The position numbers were made by a program, and so were the translations under genes. A model generated the notes under the pieces. It saw only the letters and a list, made by a program, of their open reading frames with translations, searched no databases and was not told the DNA's origin. Source: Gautieria morchelliformis (taxonomy: Eukaryota > Basidiomycota > Agaricomycetes > Gomphales > Gomphaceae). From it: a DNA stretch of 64,000 nt. Below are positions 20,361-31,548 of this stretch, one piece after another. The stretch's first letter is position 1. Each line of letters starts with the position of its first letter. The stretch spans positions 124,001 through 188,000 of the forward strand of contig WHVA01000193.1 of NCBI GenBank assembly GCA_015179125.1. Direction: 5' to 3'.

Positions 20361-20967
20361 GCTTTTAAATATGATGGGCTGGGACTGCTTAGGATATATC
20401 TTGACTGCGGCCTTGTGGGTCCTGCGTATCGAGTGGACGCTCGGGGTCGGAAGCGATGGGAGTGAGTGACGGGGTCGTAGTGTACAAATGTCCCTGTGGT
20501 ATGTGCCGCCTTTAACCAGGTTCGGCTGTGAATACTACGGAGGGACTGAGACAATGGAGAGTGCGAGGATGAACAGATACAATTCTGTCTACTGCTTTGT
20601 TACATAGAGTAGCTACTTTATATGATCTGAAGTATCACTAACTGGGGGAAATTGTGGTCGGTGTGGGGCAGGAAGGAATGGTGAATGTACGGGCGAATGA
20701 TCGGTGGGGTGAGCGGGGATAGATGCCTGGGGTTGGAGTCGAGTCATGGGGCTGATGCATAGCTAAGCGTACATGTATATACTTACGATCTGAGTGGAGC
20801 GCATGGAGGTGGGGTGAGAGAACAGGAATGGGTCGTGGGGTGAGTGTCAGTCGGGAAAAGGGGAGTGGGGTGAGTCGGGCGAGGCGCATGTATGCTTGCG
20901 GGGTCGGCTCAGAGCCATCAGTGCGTTTCGGGTTTCACAACACAGGAGGGAGTTAGCCATTCCCCTT
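20361..20967. other. Unassigned insertion between LINE pieces, LTR-like
   Basis: About 600 bp separates ORF1 of LINE-A from the end of LINE-B. It is non-coding, rich in GGGGTGAG and GGTCGG steps, and has a possible TG start near 20374 and a CA end near 20942. No target duplication was found because both flanks are rearranged. It is possibly a solo LTR of an unplaced family. Confidence 0.35.
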
Positions 20968-23127
20968 CATGACCTGGCACCCACCTCATGGTCACCTTGG
21001 CTCCCATCTGTTGCTGGACCATGCCCTGGATCTGCCTATGCACTGCATTGATGAGGTACTGACGGGAATGGCTCGCTACCTCCTGGTTGTCTGGATTGCC
21101 ACTTGGTTGTCCAGGGCTATCGTGTACCTCCTGCTCCTCTCCATGTTCAGCATATTTGCTCCAATAGCTGCGCCGGCCGGCTCGGCCTCAAAGATGGTGT
21201 GTTCACTTTCTGTACCCATGTACAACCTTGCTGACCTCCACTCTCTCCTGTTCTTGAACATCACTGCGGCCACCCCCATGCCACTTCTATGCACGATCCG
21301 TCCGTGTACACCACTACTTCTGTTCTATCCACACCTATCTCCTCTTTCACTTTTTCCTTGCTCGGCGGAATCCTTGCGCTGAATGCTGGTGTCCATTTGG
21401 GCCCAGCACCACCGTTTGGATTTTCTCCATTGTATCTGGCTTTAGCTCGAATGCGTGCATCATCTCGTGGAGAGGGGACTGATGGTGCTTGACGTATCTC
21501 CTTGCTGCTCTCCTCATCCTCTCTGCCAGCGGGTGACTCTGGGGTAGGCACGCCAGCTGCACTGCTGCCTTGTGTACTAGCTTGGTCACTAGCAGCGGGA
21601 ATGGGAGAAGGTTAGCATGTGCATCAAGTGTGTCAGTGGCCGTAGTTTTGAGTGCTCCCATGATGTCTAGCGTGACTTGTCATTGGATTCTACTTAGCTT
21701 GTTCACGAAACCTTTGGTGCCCTTGCCCCTCTCTGTCGGCATGAGGAAAATGTCAGCAGCATATAACATTCTCGGTACTGTGACTGTCAGATAATAGGTC
21801 CTCATGTACTTAGCTATTATGCCCCTCATCGGCTTCGCTAGTCTCTTGTATTGACCTATGTATGCTTCCCCTTTCTTTAAAGCATAGTTGACGTGCTCCT
21901 TGAATCTCAGTTCCTGGTCCATTATCACCCCCAGGAACTTATGCGTCGTTGTGGGCCGCACTATATGTCGCCCTATCTTTATCAACGGCCTCGTTACTGG
22001 CCTGGTCTTCCTCGGTCTCGCTGGGTCTTTCTCTCTTCATCTGGTAAGCCCCATCAGCCCGAAACTTTCCACCGCGAACTGGCATTGGTGCTCCTCCGCC
22101 CAGCTGTATGCTCCCCTGGGACTAACCATTATATCCGTCAACCTTCTGAAAGCCTCATGTAGGTCCTTCCCTTCCGCTGTTAAGGTCGTGTCATCAACAA
22201 ATCCCACACTACCCTCTCCCCTCTTGCTCTGCACGATGTTGAGTAGATCCCCATTGTAGAACTGGTATGCGATTGCGGAAAGGGGGCAACCCTGGTCCAT
22301 GCCTCGCTCTATGGGTCTGGTTGCTGACATATAGTCATCCAGGCTGACGGCGGTGAGTCTATTATGGACCTTCCTGTTTATCCAGTCCATGTACTCGCGT
22401 GGTATTCCTCTCCTGTGCATGTTGTGAGTGAGTCTGCCTAGTACGATGCTAGGGAAGGCCCCCTTGATGTCCAGGTACAGTACCCCCAGTACCTTCCCTC
22501 TTCTCCATGCGTCCTTCGCTTGTCCTACCATGTAGTGTATGGCGTCAGTGGTTGTCCTTCCCGGCCTACATCCAAAATGGTTGTCAGGTAGCAGTCGGTA
22601 TCTCTCTGACATCTTCACTAGATCTTCTGCTACACATGCTGACAGCACCTTGCCTATCGTATTGAGCAGAGCTATAGGTCTATATGCGCCTGGGACCATG
22701 TAGTCAGCTTTCCCTGGCTTTCACAGGACCTTCGTGATGGAGTCTCTCCACTCCGCTGGGTATACCTCAAGGTTGAAGGTCGCACGTAAAAGAGGGCATA
22801 TGTAAGGTAAGAGGACGTCAATACATTGTTTTATAAGCTCGTTGGGGATACCGTTCTCTCCTGGGGGTTTGAATCAGTTGAGTCTGTCTACGGTTCTCCA
22901 TAGCTGTTTGTCGGTTATCGGCTGGTATTCGAATGCTGGAGGAGGATATTCATAGTTTGTCGGAATTTGTTCCACTCCATCCTTTGTTCTGGGAAAGAAC
23001 GTGTTGAACAACATGTCCGCCTTCTGCTCATTCGTTTCAGCCACTTCTCTCGTGCCGTTCTCTCCGTGTGCCACCAACGTTGGCACCCTCGCCAGTCCTC
23101 CATCTGATGCACCCGTTGAGGCGTACC
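20968..23127 (-). pseudogene. LINE-B ORF2 fragment: reverse transcriptase to RNase H
   Basis: Reading down from 23127 it has a linker with RVPTLVAHGENGTREVAE, a reverse transcriptase (22699-22037: AYRPIALLNTIGKVLS, FGCRPGRTTTDAI, YLDIKGAFPSI, GFVDD catalytic box), a thumb region (21985-21680), an RNase H (YTDGS near 21320, then ALDNQ), and ends at VPGHEG near 20968. Several frame changes and stops break it, including two TGA codons (near 22875 and 22720) also present at the same sites in LINE-A. It is about 96 percent identical by eye to LINE-A over the RT and lies head to head with it, forming an inverted duplication. Confidence 0.85.
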
Positions 23128-23440
23128 TATTGTCATGACGTGTTTATTTCCTATACTCAGATGCTCTGTCCTCCCATTCTCCACTCCACCTCCGTGTTCG
23201 CTCCGATCGCCCTTGCCATGTTCGGCGACCAATCTTCGCTGTGCACACCATTCACCATAGCCACGCCATCAAAGCACGATCAACATCTTTGGACCGACTT
23301 GATAGTTCATCACTGGTCCTATCACCTCCTCTGCTCAACCCTCTTTCGATGTTGTTCCTATGATCGGATTGTCATGATCCATGTATTTCCTGCACCTAGT
23401 TATCCCCGTTTCCCCTTTCTCCACTCCTGCTCCGTATTCT
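23128..23440 (-). mobile_element. Fragment of LTR family X
   Basis: TGTCATGACGTG at 23128 is the reverse complement of the 3' end of the solo LTR at 26922-28159. Similarity runs for about 310 bp in inverse orientation. Only the terminal quarter of the LTR is present. The far side joins LINE endonuclease sequence. It is an old, rearranged remnant. Confidence 0.75.
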
Positions 23441-24407
23441 CTTCTTGGGAAACTCCAGGGCCACGCACAGCTGGTATTCAGTATCCCCGAAGACCCAGTT
23501 CATGACAAAGGGGGGAGAACAAGATCAATGATATTGATCAACAAGAAAATAGCGACGAGTGCGTGGGGAGCGGTAGAAGTAGGATTGTCAGAAGTAGGAT
23601 CTCCAGATGTCACAGCAATAAAGATCAAGGCAAACATGGGTGACGTCCTAATTTATAACATATATGCAGACTGCACACAATCTGATAGCATAAGGCCATT
23701 TGAAACACATACAGGCGGAAGTAACCACGCATGGGCGGGAAATAGAAGGAATGATCTGGTTAGGGGATTTCAATAGGCATCATCTGCTGTGGGACGAGCT
23801 CCGCAACTCGCACCTATTCACCAGGGCTAACCTAGATGAGGCACAAATATTGTTAGATGCCATAGCGGAGCATGGGATGCATATGGCACTACATAAAGAA
23901 GTGCCAACACTCAAGGCGATGGCCACGGGAAATGGGAAATCATACCCGAACAGATAATGTATTCACTTCACCTTCGCTAATAAAGAGACTAATCAGCTGC
24001 ATGACAGTGCCGGAAGAGTGACCGCCAAAGAGTGACCACTACCCCCATAGACACCACAATAGACCTCACCGTCAAGACCAACGTGCACCCGCGAAGCACA
24101 ATTACAGGCAGGTGGATTGGAAGGCGTACAACAAGGCTGGAGGAGACCATCAGAGACCCAATGCCAATAGACCAGCGGCAATTCCATCTCCACCTGAGCA
24201 TGCTCGTCACAGCGATACAGGACACCACAGAGGAGCTAGTGCCGAGGAGCAAACCCTCACCTTACGTGAAATGCTGGTGGTTGCTCCAACTGACCCAAAA
24301 GAGGACCAAAACAAGGTGCCTGGGGAGAAGGTTGTATGCAAAAAGAAACGACCTGACACACCCTTCACATGAAGAGTACAGGTGCGCCAGAAACAGCTAT
24401 GCGGAAG
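23441..24407 (+). pseudogene. LINE-A ORF2 endonuclease part
   Basis: The piece begins within the apurinic-type endonuclease (LGNSRATHSWYS), continues with RSMILINKKIATSAW and VLIYNIYAD, and reaches the conserved IWLGDFNRHHLLWDE. Then come the domain end and a linker (EELVPRSKPSPYVKCWW). The motifs correspond to those in the endonuclease of LINE-C (42420-43430). The frame changes at least twice (near 23770 and 23960-24030). It is cut on the left by the X fragment. On the right it is interrupted by solo LTR Y, and the coding sequence resumes in phase with SKREHWGDFL at 25079. Confidence 0.8.
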
Positions 24408-24412
24408 CAATA

Positions 24413-25073
24413 TGTTACGTATTGAGATTTCCGCTAAGTCGGAACTGGAAAGGACAGCGGCTTCAACTTATAGGTTGCGCCCCCAATGAACTATCATCCT
24501 AAGTATTTCGGAAATGAGTCAGAAGTCGGAAAGTACTGAACTAAAGGTTGGTCGGAACTTGAGTCGGAACTGAGGCGGAATGCGGAAGACGGAAGGCGGA
24601 GAGACTGAGGTCTTGATAGACTCACTGTGCTAAGAACAGGAGATGGAGCGAAGGAAATCAAGTATCGAAGACGATTATCTGATTGCAGAATAACAGACAT
24701 ACATGACAGGCTTTTATACAAAGAGCTGAGACAACAGGTAATGGGATGGTACTAAGCAAATTCCGGGGAAAGCAGAAGTTGAGTAGACAATGCGTGGGAA
24801 CTAACTAATTGGGAACAATGGGACTACAAGGGGGGTTCAGGGTAAGGTAGAACAATGGCAAATAACAAGGGGTCGGGAAAACATATCTGACAACGAAACA
24901 CAAGGAGGGTCGGACATATGGTCTTGATGAACGGTGAGGTGGGTCCGGTGGGTCCGAGTAATAGAGTCGAAAGAACAAGGGAAATGAACAAGGGGTGGAA
25001 TGTCAGAAATATCGGAGGGGTGAAAAGTGTTGCGGAACTGAAGGTCGGAAGTCGGAAATGAACGGTCGTAACA
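24413..25073. mobile_element. Solo LTR (family Y) with 5-bp target duplication
   Basis: It starts TGTTACGTATTG and ends GGTCGTAACA, with the direct repeat CAATA on both sides (24408-24412 and 25074-25078). The length is 661 bp, with no internal domains. It interrupts LINE-A between codons for SYAEAI and SKREHW. The first part is crowded with CGGAA steps. It is the product of LTR-LTR recombination, younger than LINE-A. Confidence 0.9.
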
Positions 25074-25078
25074 CAATA

Positions 25079-26921
25079 GAGGAATCAAAAAGAGAGCACT
25101 GGGGGGATTTTCTCGAAGGCATTGGCCAAAAAAAGGTGTGGATGGCACATAGGTATGCCTCAACGGGTGCATCAGATGGAGGACTGGCGAGGGTGCCAAC
25201 GTTGGTGGCACATGGAGAGAACGGCATGAGAGAAGTGGCTGAAACGAATGAGCAGAAGGCGGACATGTTGTTCAACACGTTCTTTCCCAGAACAAAGGAT
25301 GGAGTGGAACAAATTCCAACAAACTATGAATATCCTCCTCCGGCATTCGAATACCAGCCGATAACCGATGAACAGATACGGAGAGCCGTAGACAGACTCA
25401 ACTGATTCAAACCCCCAGGAGAGAATGGTATCCCAAACGAGCTTATAAAACAATGTATTGACATCCTCTTACCTTACATATGCCCTCTTTTACGTGCGAC
25501 CTTCAACCTTGAGGTATACCCAGCGGAGTGGAGAGACCCCATCATGAAGGTCCTGTGAAAGCCAGGGAAAGCTGATTACATGGTCCCAGGCGCATATAGA
25601 CCTATAGCTCTGCTCAATACGATAGGCAAGGTGCTGTCAGCATGTGTAGCAGAAGATCTAGTGAAGATGTCAGAGAGATACCGACTGCTACCTGACAACC
25701 ATTTTGGATGTAGGCCGGGAAGGACAACCACTGACGCCATACACTACATGGTAGGACAAGCGAAGGACGCATGGAGAAGAGGGAAGGTACTGGGGGTACT
25801 GTACCTGGACATCAAGGGGGCCTTCCCTAGCATCATACTAGACAGACTCACTCACAACATGCACAGGAGAGGAATACCACGCGAGTACATGGACTGGATA
25901 AACAGGAAGGTCCATAATAGACTCACCGCCGTCAGCCTGGATGACTATATGTCAGCAACCAGACCCATAGAGCGAGGCATGGACCAGGGTTGCCCCCTGT
26001 CTGCAATTGCGTACCAGTTCTACAATGGGGATCTACTCAACATCGTGCAGAGCAAGAGGGGAGCGGGTAGTGTGGGATTTGTTGACGACATGACCTTAAC
26101 AGTGGAAGGGAAGGACCTACATGAGGCTTTCAGAAGGTTGATGGATATAATGGTTAATCCCGGGGAAGCATACAGCTGGGCGGAGGAGCACCAATGCCAG
26201 TTTGCGGTGGAAAGTTTCGGGCTGATGGGGCTTACCAGATGAAGAGAGAAAGCCCCAGCGAGACCGAGGAGGACCAGGCCAGTAATGAGGCCGTCAAGAA
26301 AGATAGGGCGACATATAGTGCGGCCCACAACGACGCATAAGTTCCTGGGGGTGATAATGGACAAGGAACTGAGATTGAAGGAGCACATCAACTATGCTTT
26401 AAAGAAAGGGGAAGCATACAGCAGATCCAGGGTGTGGTCCAGCAACAGACGGGAGCCAAGGTGACCATGAGGTGGGTGCCAGGTCATGAAGGAATACAAG
26501 GGAATGAGAGGGCGGATGAAGAAGCAAAGAAGGCGGCGGGCGGAGAGACCAGCAAAGAAAGAGACATACCAATCGAGTGCCGGGGAACACTACCTGTGAG
26601 CAGGGCAGCCGAGATCTAGCGACATGATGCAAAGCTGAAGCAGAAAACCCGGGAAATTTTTGCTAAGTCTCCCAGAGCTATGTGCGCACATGAAATTGAC
26701 CCCACTATGCCGTCGGCAGTGTTTGTGAAAATCACGAAGAATATGCTGCGCAAACAAGCCAGCCTTCTCGTGCAGCTGAGAACAGGACACATACCATTGA
26801 ACAAACACCTATATAGGATAGGAACGGCGGAGTCGCCCCTGTGCCCAGCATGCAGGAATGTGCAGGAGACAGTACAGCACTACTTGTTCCAGTGCCCAGC
26901 ATACAGGGAGCAGAGGGGAGG
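25079..26921 (+). pseudogene. LINE-A ORF2: reverse transcriptase, RNase H remnant, zinc-binding tail
   Basis: It has the linker (VPTLVAHGENGMREVAE), the RT (25580-26242, with YLDIKGAFPSI and GFVDD), then a jump from KKGEAY near 26418 directly to the RNase H end (TMRWVPGHEGIQGNERADEE, 26460-26530). This removes about 0.9 kb that LINE-B retains. A tail follows with HIPLNKHLYRIG and the C-P-A-C...H...C box (near 26850-26900). Two in-frame TGA codons (25404 and 25557) are shared with LINE-B. The element is dead. Coding continues past solo LTR X at 28160. Confidence 0.85.
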
Positions 26922-28159
26922 TGTCAAGATTGGGTTTTAGGCGTTAATATCGTGTATTAGTGAACACAGCGAATGCCCGAATAACTTGTGTGAATAAGTA
27001 TGCTGTTCGGTGAATAGGTGAACCAACAAATGTTCACAAGATAAGAGGGCTGCCCGAACGGAGCTCGCCCTATCTACAGTTGTAGCGAAATAGCCCATGG
27101 CACTTGATGGTGTAATGTGCAAGGTGTCACGGAAGGGTTGCCTAAGCGACAACAATCCCTTCGCCCACAGCGCAGAAAATAGTTCGAAGGCTAAGGTAAC
27201 GAAGATGAAGTATGAGAACTCACCAGTGATGCCTAAGTCCTCTTCTGGTCAAAGATAGAAATCTACAGGAGAAGGCTCAAGACGATGATCACAGCGAGGT
27301 CAAGTTTGCACAAGATGGACATATGATAATTGAACTGAGGAATATATATGCGAATGTAAACTACTTATATCGAATGCTCGTAAGGTATCAGGGAATAGGA
27401 AAGAGGCCGTTGTGAGTCAGGGTTGGATAGGGGTGCGCAGTCATGATACAAAATAGATGAAATAAACATACAATAGACTGTGGGAGGAGGGTGAACATGA
27501 AACGACGGAGAGTAAAGGTGGTGAAGGCACTTATGTACGAAACCATGTCTTGGGATCTGCATACATGCTACCCTGCACGGACTCTTCATCTACTGGGTTG
27601 ATCCCACATGACCTACAGATGGGACGTCACGCAAACGCATCCGGGCCATATGAACACCCAAAGGGGTTGGATCGAGAAGCTGATGGGACCAGTGACAAGC
27701 CATCATACTGGGTAAGGGATGTTGATCGTGTTTGATCGCGTGCCTGCTGGTGAATGATGCGAGCAGCGAATAGTCGTTCGGCAAATGTGACAAAGGGCAA
27801 ACGGAGAGGACATAGGGGAGGAGTGGTCGAAGTGAGGGGCAAAGCTGAGCGAACACGGAGGAGGAGTGGCGAAAGGGGAAATGGGGATAACTAGGTGCAG
27901 GAAATACATGAGTCGTGACAATCCGATCATAGGAACAACATTGGAAGAGGGTTGAGCGGAGGAGGTGATAGGACCAGTGATGAACCACCAAGTCGGTCCA
28001 AAGACATCGATTGTGCTTTGATGGTGTGGCTATGGTGAATGGTGCGAACAGTGAAGATTGGTTGCTGGACACGGCAAGGGCGATCGGAGCAAACATGGAG
28101 GTGGAGTGGGGAATGGGAGGACAGAGTATGTGAGTATGGGAAATAAACGCGTCATGACA
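26922..28159. mobile_element. Solo LTR (family X), 1238 bp, with target duplication
   Basis: It starts TGTCAAGATTGG and ends CGTCATGACA. The direct repeat GGAGG flanks it (26917-26921 and 28160-28164). LINE-A coding sequence resumes on the far side, so this is an insertion into the LINE. Related copies are 43713-51370 (with a Gypsy nested inside) and the fragment 23128-23440. No retroelement coding domain is present. Confidence 0.9.
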
Positions 28160-28550
28160 GGAGGCTGGAGAGGAAGCTGGAAAGAGGAGCAAAATCCGTA
28201 AGGCTGCTGGGAGGGCACAAGGCGCTAGAGCATCTATTCGGGTATATACAAGACACGAAACAGTTACCAGTATGGGGATGTCACACTACCGCCGGCAAAA
28301 GAGGACAAGGGGAGAGGAGCAAGCGGAAGACGGCACAAAGAGAGGAGATGCTAACCACACACCTCACCCACAAAGGCATGGACATGCTTGGGGCCACGCC
28401 CCACGAGCAAAAGCAGAGATAGAGGTCTAAAGGAGAGAGGGAGGGAACACAAGGCAGAAAATGTATATACCGTTTTACATAGGGCGCTGCCCCAAAAGAC
28501 GTAAAATGGGAAATAAAAATAAAAATAAAAAATAAAAATCTTGATCGGTG
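28160..28550 (+). pseudogene. LINE-A C-terminus and 3' tail
   Basis: After solo LTR X the frame reads RRLERKLERGAKSVRLLGG, then LEHLFGYIQDT, the usual end of ORF2 in Tad1-like LINEs, and then a 3' untranslated part. The element ends in a TAAAAA-type repeat tail (about 28509-28546), typical of target-primed reverse transcription. The 3' end is therefore original. The target duplication could not be found because the 5' end is rearranged. Confidence 0.75.
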
Positions 28551-28649
28551 TTGAATTGATTTAGTGTAGAGTGCTCTTGTATGCAGTTAGGATAGGCTAT
28601 GTCTGCAGTATTTTAGTTACAGCTGGGGCCCATAACCTGTAGAACAAAG

Positions 28650-28990
28650 GAAATATAATAGCCGATGCCCCCCTCTTCTGCAACACAGATGGCACCCCAC
28701 TCCGATATGATGCCTTCATTGCCAGGCTCCGCACACTGCCGGCGTGGGCTTTGACCCACAAAGTTTTCGGGTCACTCCTTCCGTCGTGGAGCAGCCTCAT
28801 CTGCAGCTCAAGGTGGTTTCACGGAGTATGAGATTCAGCAACTCAGACGATGGCGCAGCGATGCTTACAAGCTATACATCGATGCATCCCGTTCCAGGCT
28901 GCTTAATCTTTCTGCGCGTCTTCATTGGGCCGTTCCCGATGCTCCACATTTCGAGCCTCCGTCTCTCCTCATCGCTCCTTGCATGGCTTG
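28650..28990 (+). pseudogene. Tyrosine-recombinase C-terminal fragment
   Basis: The plus strand encodes DGTPLRYDAFIARLRTL, then SGHSFRRGAASSAAQGG and QQLRRWRSDAYKLYIDAS, ending near an in-frame stop after LIAPCMA. The HSFR box, the Trp and the Tyr in DAYKLYID match the catalytic HxxR, W and nucleophile Tyr of tyrosine recombinases as found in fungal Cryptons and related elements. The first catalytic Arg lies upstream and is absent. The frame is broken between the two parts. It is a decayed 3' fragment. Whether the parent was a Crypton or a DIRS-type element cannot be told from this piece. Confidence 0.7.
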
Positions 28991-29099
28991 AGCACGGCCC
29001 GGTTTCACCCTGGTCGCGCAAGAGAGCGGTGGTGACGCAATAGACCTCTGCTAGCCCATCACGCACGAGAGACAGAGAGACGAGCTTTGTCCAATCCAA

Positions 29100-29678
29100 G
29101 TCAGACAGTCGACTGATTGGGCTCACCGTGCTGTGGTTTGAACCTGGGGGAATGGGCGAACACAGTTGTTGACTACCGCGGCTCAAGCGGCGGTAGTCAT
29201 CAACTGTGCTCGCTAACTCCATTTCTCTTTTGGTTCTCCTTTCCACTTCCTCCGCCCGTGCTCGTTCCGACGACGTCTACAACGTTAACCATTGTGAACT
29301 CTTTCTATAGGGCAGGTCTAGTTATACCACTGACTGCAAAGGATTCATTGAAAGCTCTGGCTTTAACCCTCAGGCCATAAGACTCTCGAAGGTTTGGAAT
29401 CATTTGTGTAATGTTTTGGACATTTCATATCTTTTGTCGCATACTCGAGAACATCGTATATGTCAAAAGACCACGATACAGCTTTGCATCCGACTTACTC
29501 GCGTGCTTCCGTCCAATATGTATGTCTTTCTTCTGGTGTTAAAAATTCTTGCTTTTCTCATACGCGGCGTCCGCTTTAGCCACTGCCAGGTCTAGCAATC
29601 AGGGAAGTTGATGATATATATATTCTTGTCCAGGCTGCCAAGATCATTTTCCGAGACCTCCTACCCGTGTCTCAAGCT
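29100..29678 (-). repeat. Insert downstream of kinase D, with decayed hypothetical block
   Basis: It joins kinase D at the same point as the inserts in B and C (after CTATCTG). From the kinase side it has the TATATATA leader, then VAKADAAYEKS (near 29580) and the VDVVGTSTGG end (near 29250) of the hypothetical family with internal stops. It ends near GTCGACTGATTGG (about 29107), the start of a 237-bp unit. No C2H2 exons follow; the neighbour is the recombinase fragment. A hairpin with arms of about 22 bp lies at 29157-29211 (GTTGACTACCGC and its inverse). Confidence 0.6.
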
Positions 29679-31134
29679 CAGATAGGTGTAGCATTTCCGG
29701 AGGGAGATGACGACAGCGCCTTTAAAACTTGAAAAGTGTTAGGTTAGGAGCCTTCAACAAGCTTCTGTGTGATAAAATGCTACACCTGCACGTGGAACAG
29801 GAGGAATTCGCATGAAAGCATATCGCATCCGTCGGAAGAAATGCAAGAAATCATAAAGCGCGGAGGTGCCTTCATCTTCCTTTCGTCCCACTATACGCGT
29901 GCGTAGCAGCTTGAAACTGAGAGAACGATAGATGGTCTCGAAACGGGTCATAACCTCATCAATACTTGGTCTCTTCGATGGCTCTTCTTGTGTCATGTCT
30001 GTACCAAGGGAACCATGAAATCAAATCCAAACCTAACCTAACCGATCATGGTTCTGTGAGAAAAGATTATGAGCAGAGAGCAGATACGTACATCCACAAA
30101 TTCCATCTTGATCATATTACCGAGATAGTATATATCAGTTGCGAACGGATTGGAGAGTTCATTATATTTGTCTCCTTGAACCTCGGGTGCAGTTCTATCA
30201 ATACCACGAACGGGGAGGTCCAGTGGTGGGCCGTGCTTGGGATCATAGAATCTGGAGAGGCCGAAATCGATTAGAAGGTATTTTGGTGGACGTTCCGTTC
30301 GAGTCCAATGCCTTGCGTAACGATCGCGTTTGTAGTCGATGTCGATATTAACAGGATGAAATCCATTGGGGAAAAGTTTTCTGGCGTCCATCATGATATT
30401 CCTTCCTGTGCAATCACTTGACATATGTTTTATTACCTGCATAATCTGTATACTGCTGACAGCTTACCGATGAGCGTAATGGTGTTTGTGCATAAATTGT
30501 ATTCCCTGAAAACATGATACCTGTCGACGTAGGCCTGCATGATTGATATACAAGCACGCACTTCGAAGACTTGACGGAAGAATTCGACAGCTTCTCCGAA
30601 TGTCCAAATTTTTGGGTCATTGAAAGGCCGGAGAATCGGCATGACAAGGAGAACCATTCCTTCATACTCTGGAACCTCGAGGACGTAAAGTAATGGCACG
30701 CAGTGGTTCTTAGGATCTGACGCTAAAGGCTCGCTGGAGAAGAATTTGCCGATGCCCACTTCATCGGATTCCTTGTACTTGACTATTCGCTTCAGTGTTA
30801 CTGTCTCACCGTCGGACATACGGGTGGCATCCATCACATGCTTATGCCATTGTCATGTCAGGCCCCACCTTGCTGACGAGCAACCAGAGCACGCACATCA
30901 AAGGGCGATGCCATGATAGCTGTCTTCACACTCACTAATATACTTTTTGGTTCTCTTCCAGGTTGGTATCCAGTTGGGATGGTAGCGAGGGCGGAGCAAA
31001 TATCCCCGAGACTCGAGCCATCGATACTGATCAGCCCAGAAGATTTCCCTCGGACTGAGTGTTGAAAAATTATCAAACTTCCAGGTTCTGCTATATTCGG
31101 CTTCGCGTTCACGAAGCTTGATTGCGCCAGCCAT
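29679..31134 (-). pseudogene. Kinase-like gene D, broken
   Basis: The start at 31134 (MAGAIKLREREAEYSRTW) and the exon plan follow copy C. Kept are VTLKRIV, NIMMDARKLFPNG, YLLIDFGLSRFYD and TQEEPSKRPSIDEVMTRFE. Four extra bases near the end of exon 1 (about 30900-30915) shift the frame to a stop, and one base is missing near 30001-30004 in exon 5 (CCTTGGTACAG against CCTTGATTACAG in A). The last exon stops soon after NATPI at the insert junction. It is closest to copy C in sequence and flank, so C and D probably share the latest duplication. Confidence 0.75.
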
Positions 31135-31548
31135 GGAGCAGGAGTGTAGAGTGTAGGGTGAGTTGGGGAATTACATAGGCGCCGTTATTCCGGTTGGGTG
31201 ACCAATGCCGTTCAAAGGATTTCCTTTTCAAGCCACACGTCAAAATAACAATTAGCGCCAAGAACCTTCTGGACTGTCGAAGTCCTTCAACGGCGCGCAG
31301 ACTTGGCTGTCAAACCAAGAACTTATATCAGACAATTAAATGTATAATATGCACACTCGTTGCCACACTAATGTAATTAAATCTTGGGGAATCGGGCACA
31401 ATGGAGGAAGTGAAGCAGAGTCTGACAGACACTCCGGAGAGTACTGTACGAGTTCGTATTTGATATTCGATGAGCAGACTCTTGCAAGCAGCAACGTGTC
31501 ATCCACGAGGATATTACAATTACTCCGCAAGATGGGCGAAACACAACT
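31135..31548 (+). repeat. Kinase D 5' flank and divergent Z unit
   Basis: 31135-31320 matches the C flank. 31320-31548 is the Z unit (GGAGGAAGTGAAGCAGAGTC, GCAACGTGTCATCCACGAGG), stopping after GAAACACAAC where Copia sequence begins. Confidence 0.7.
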
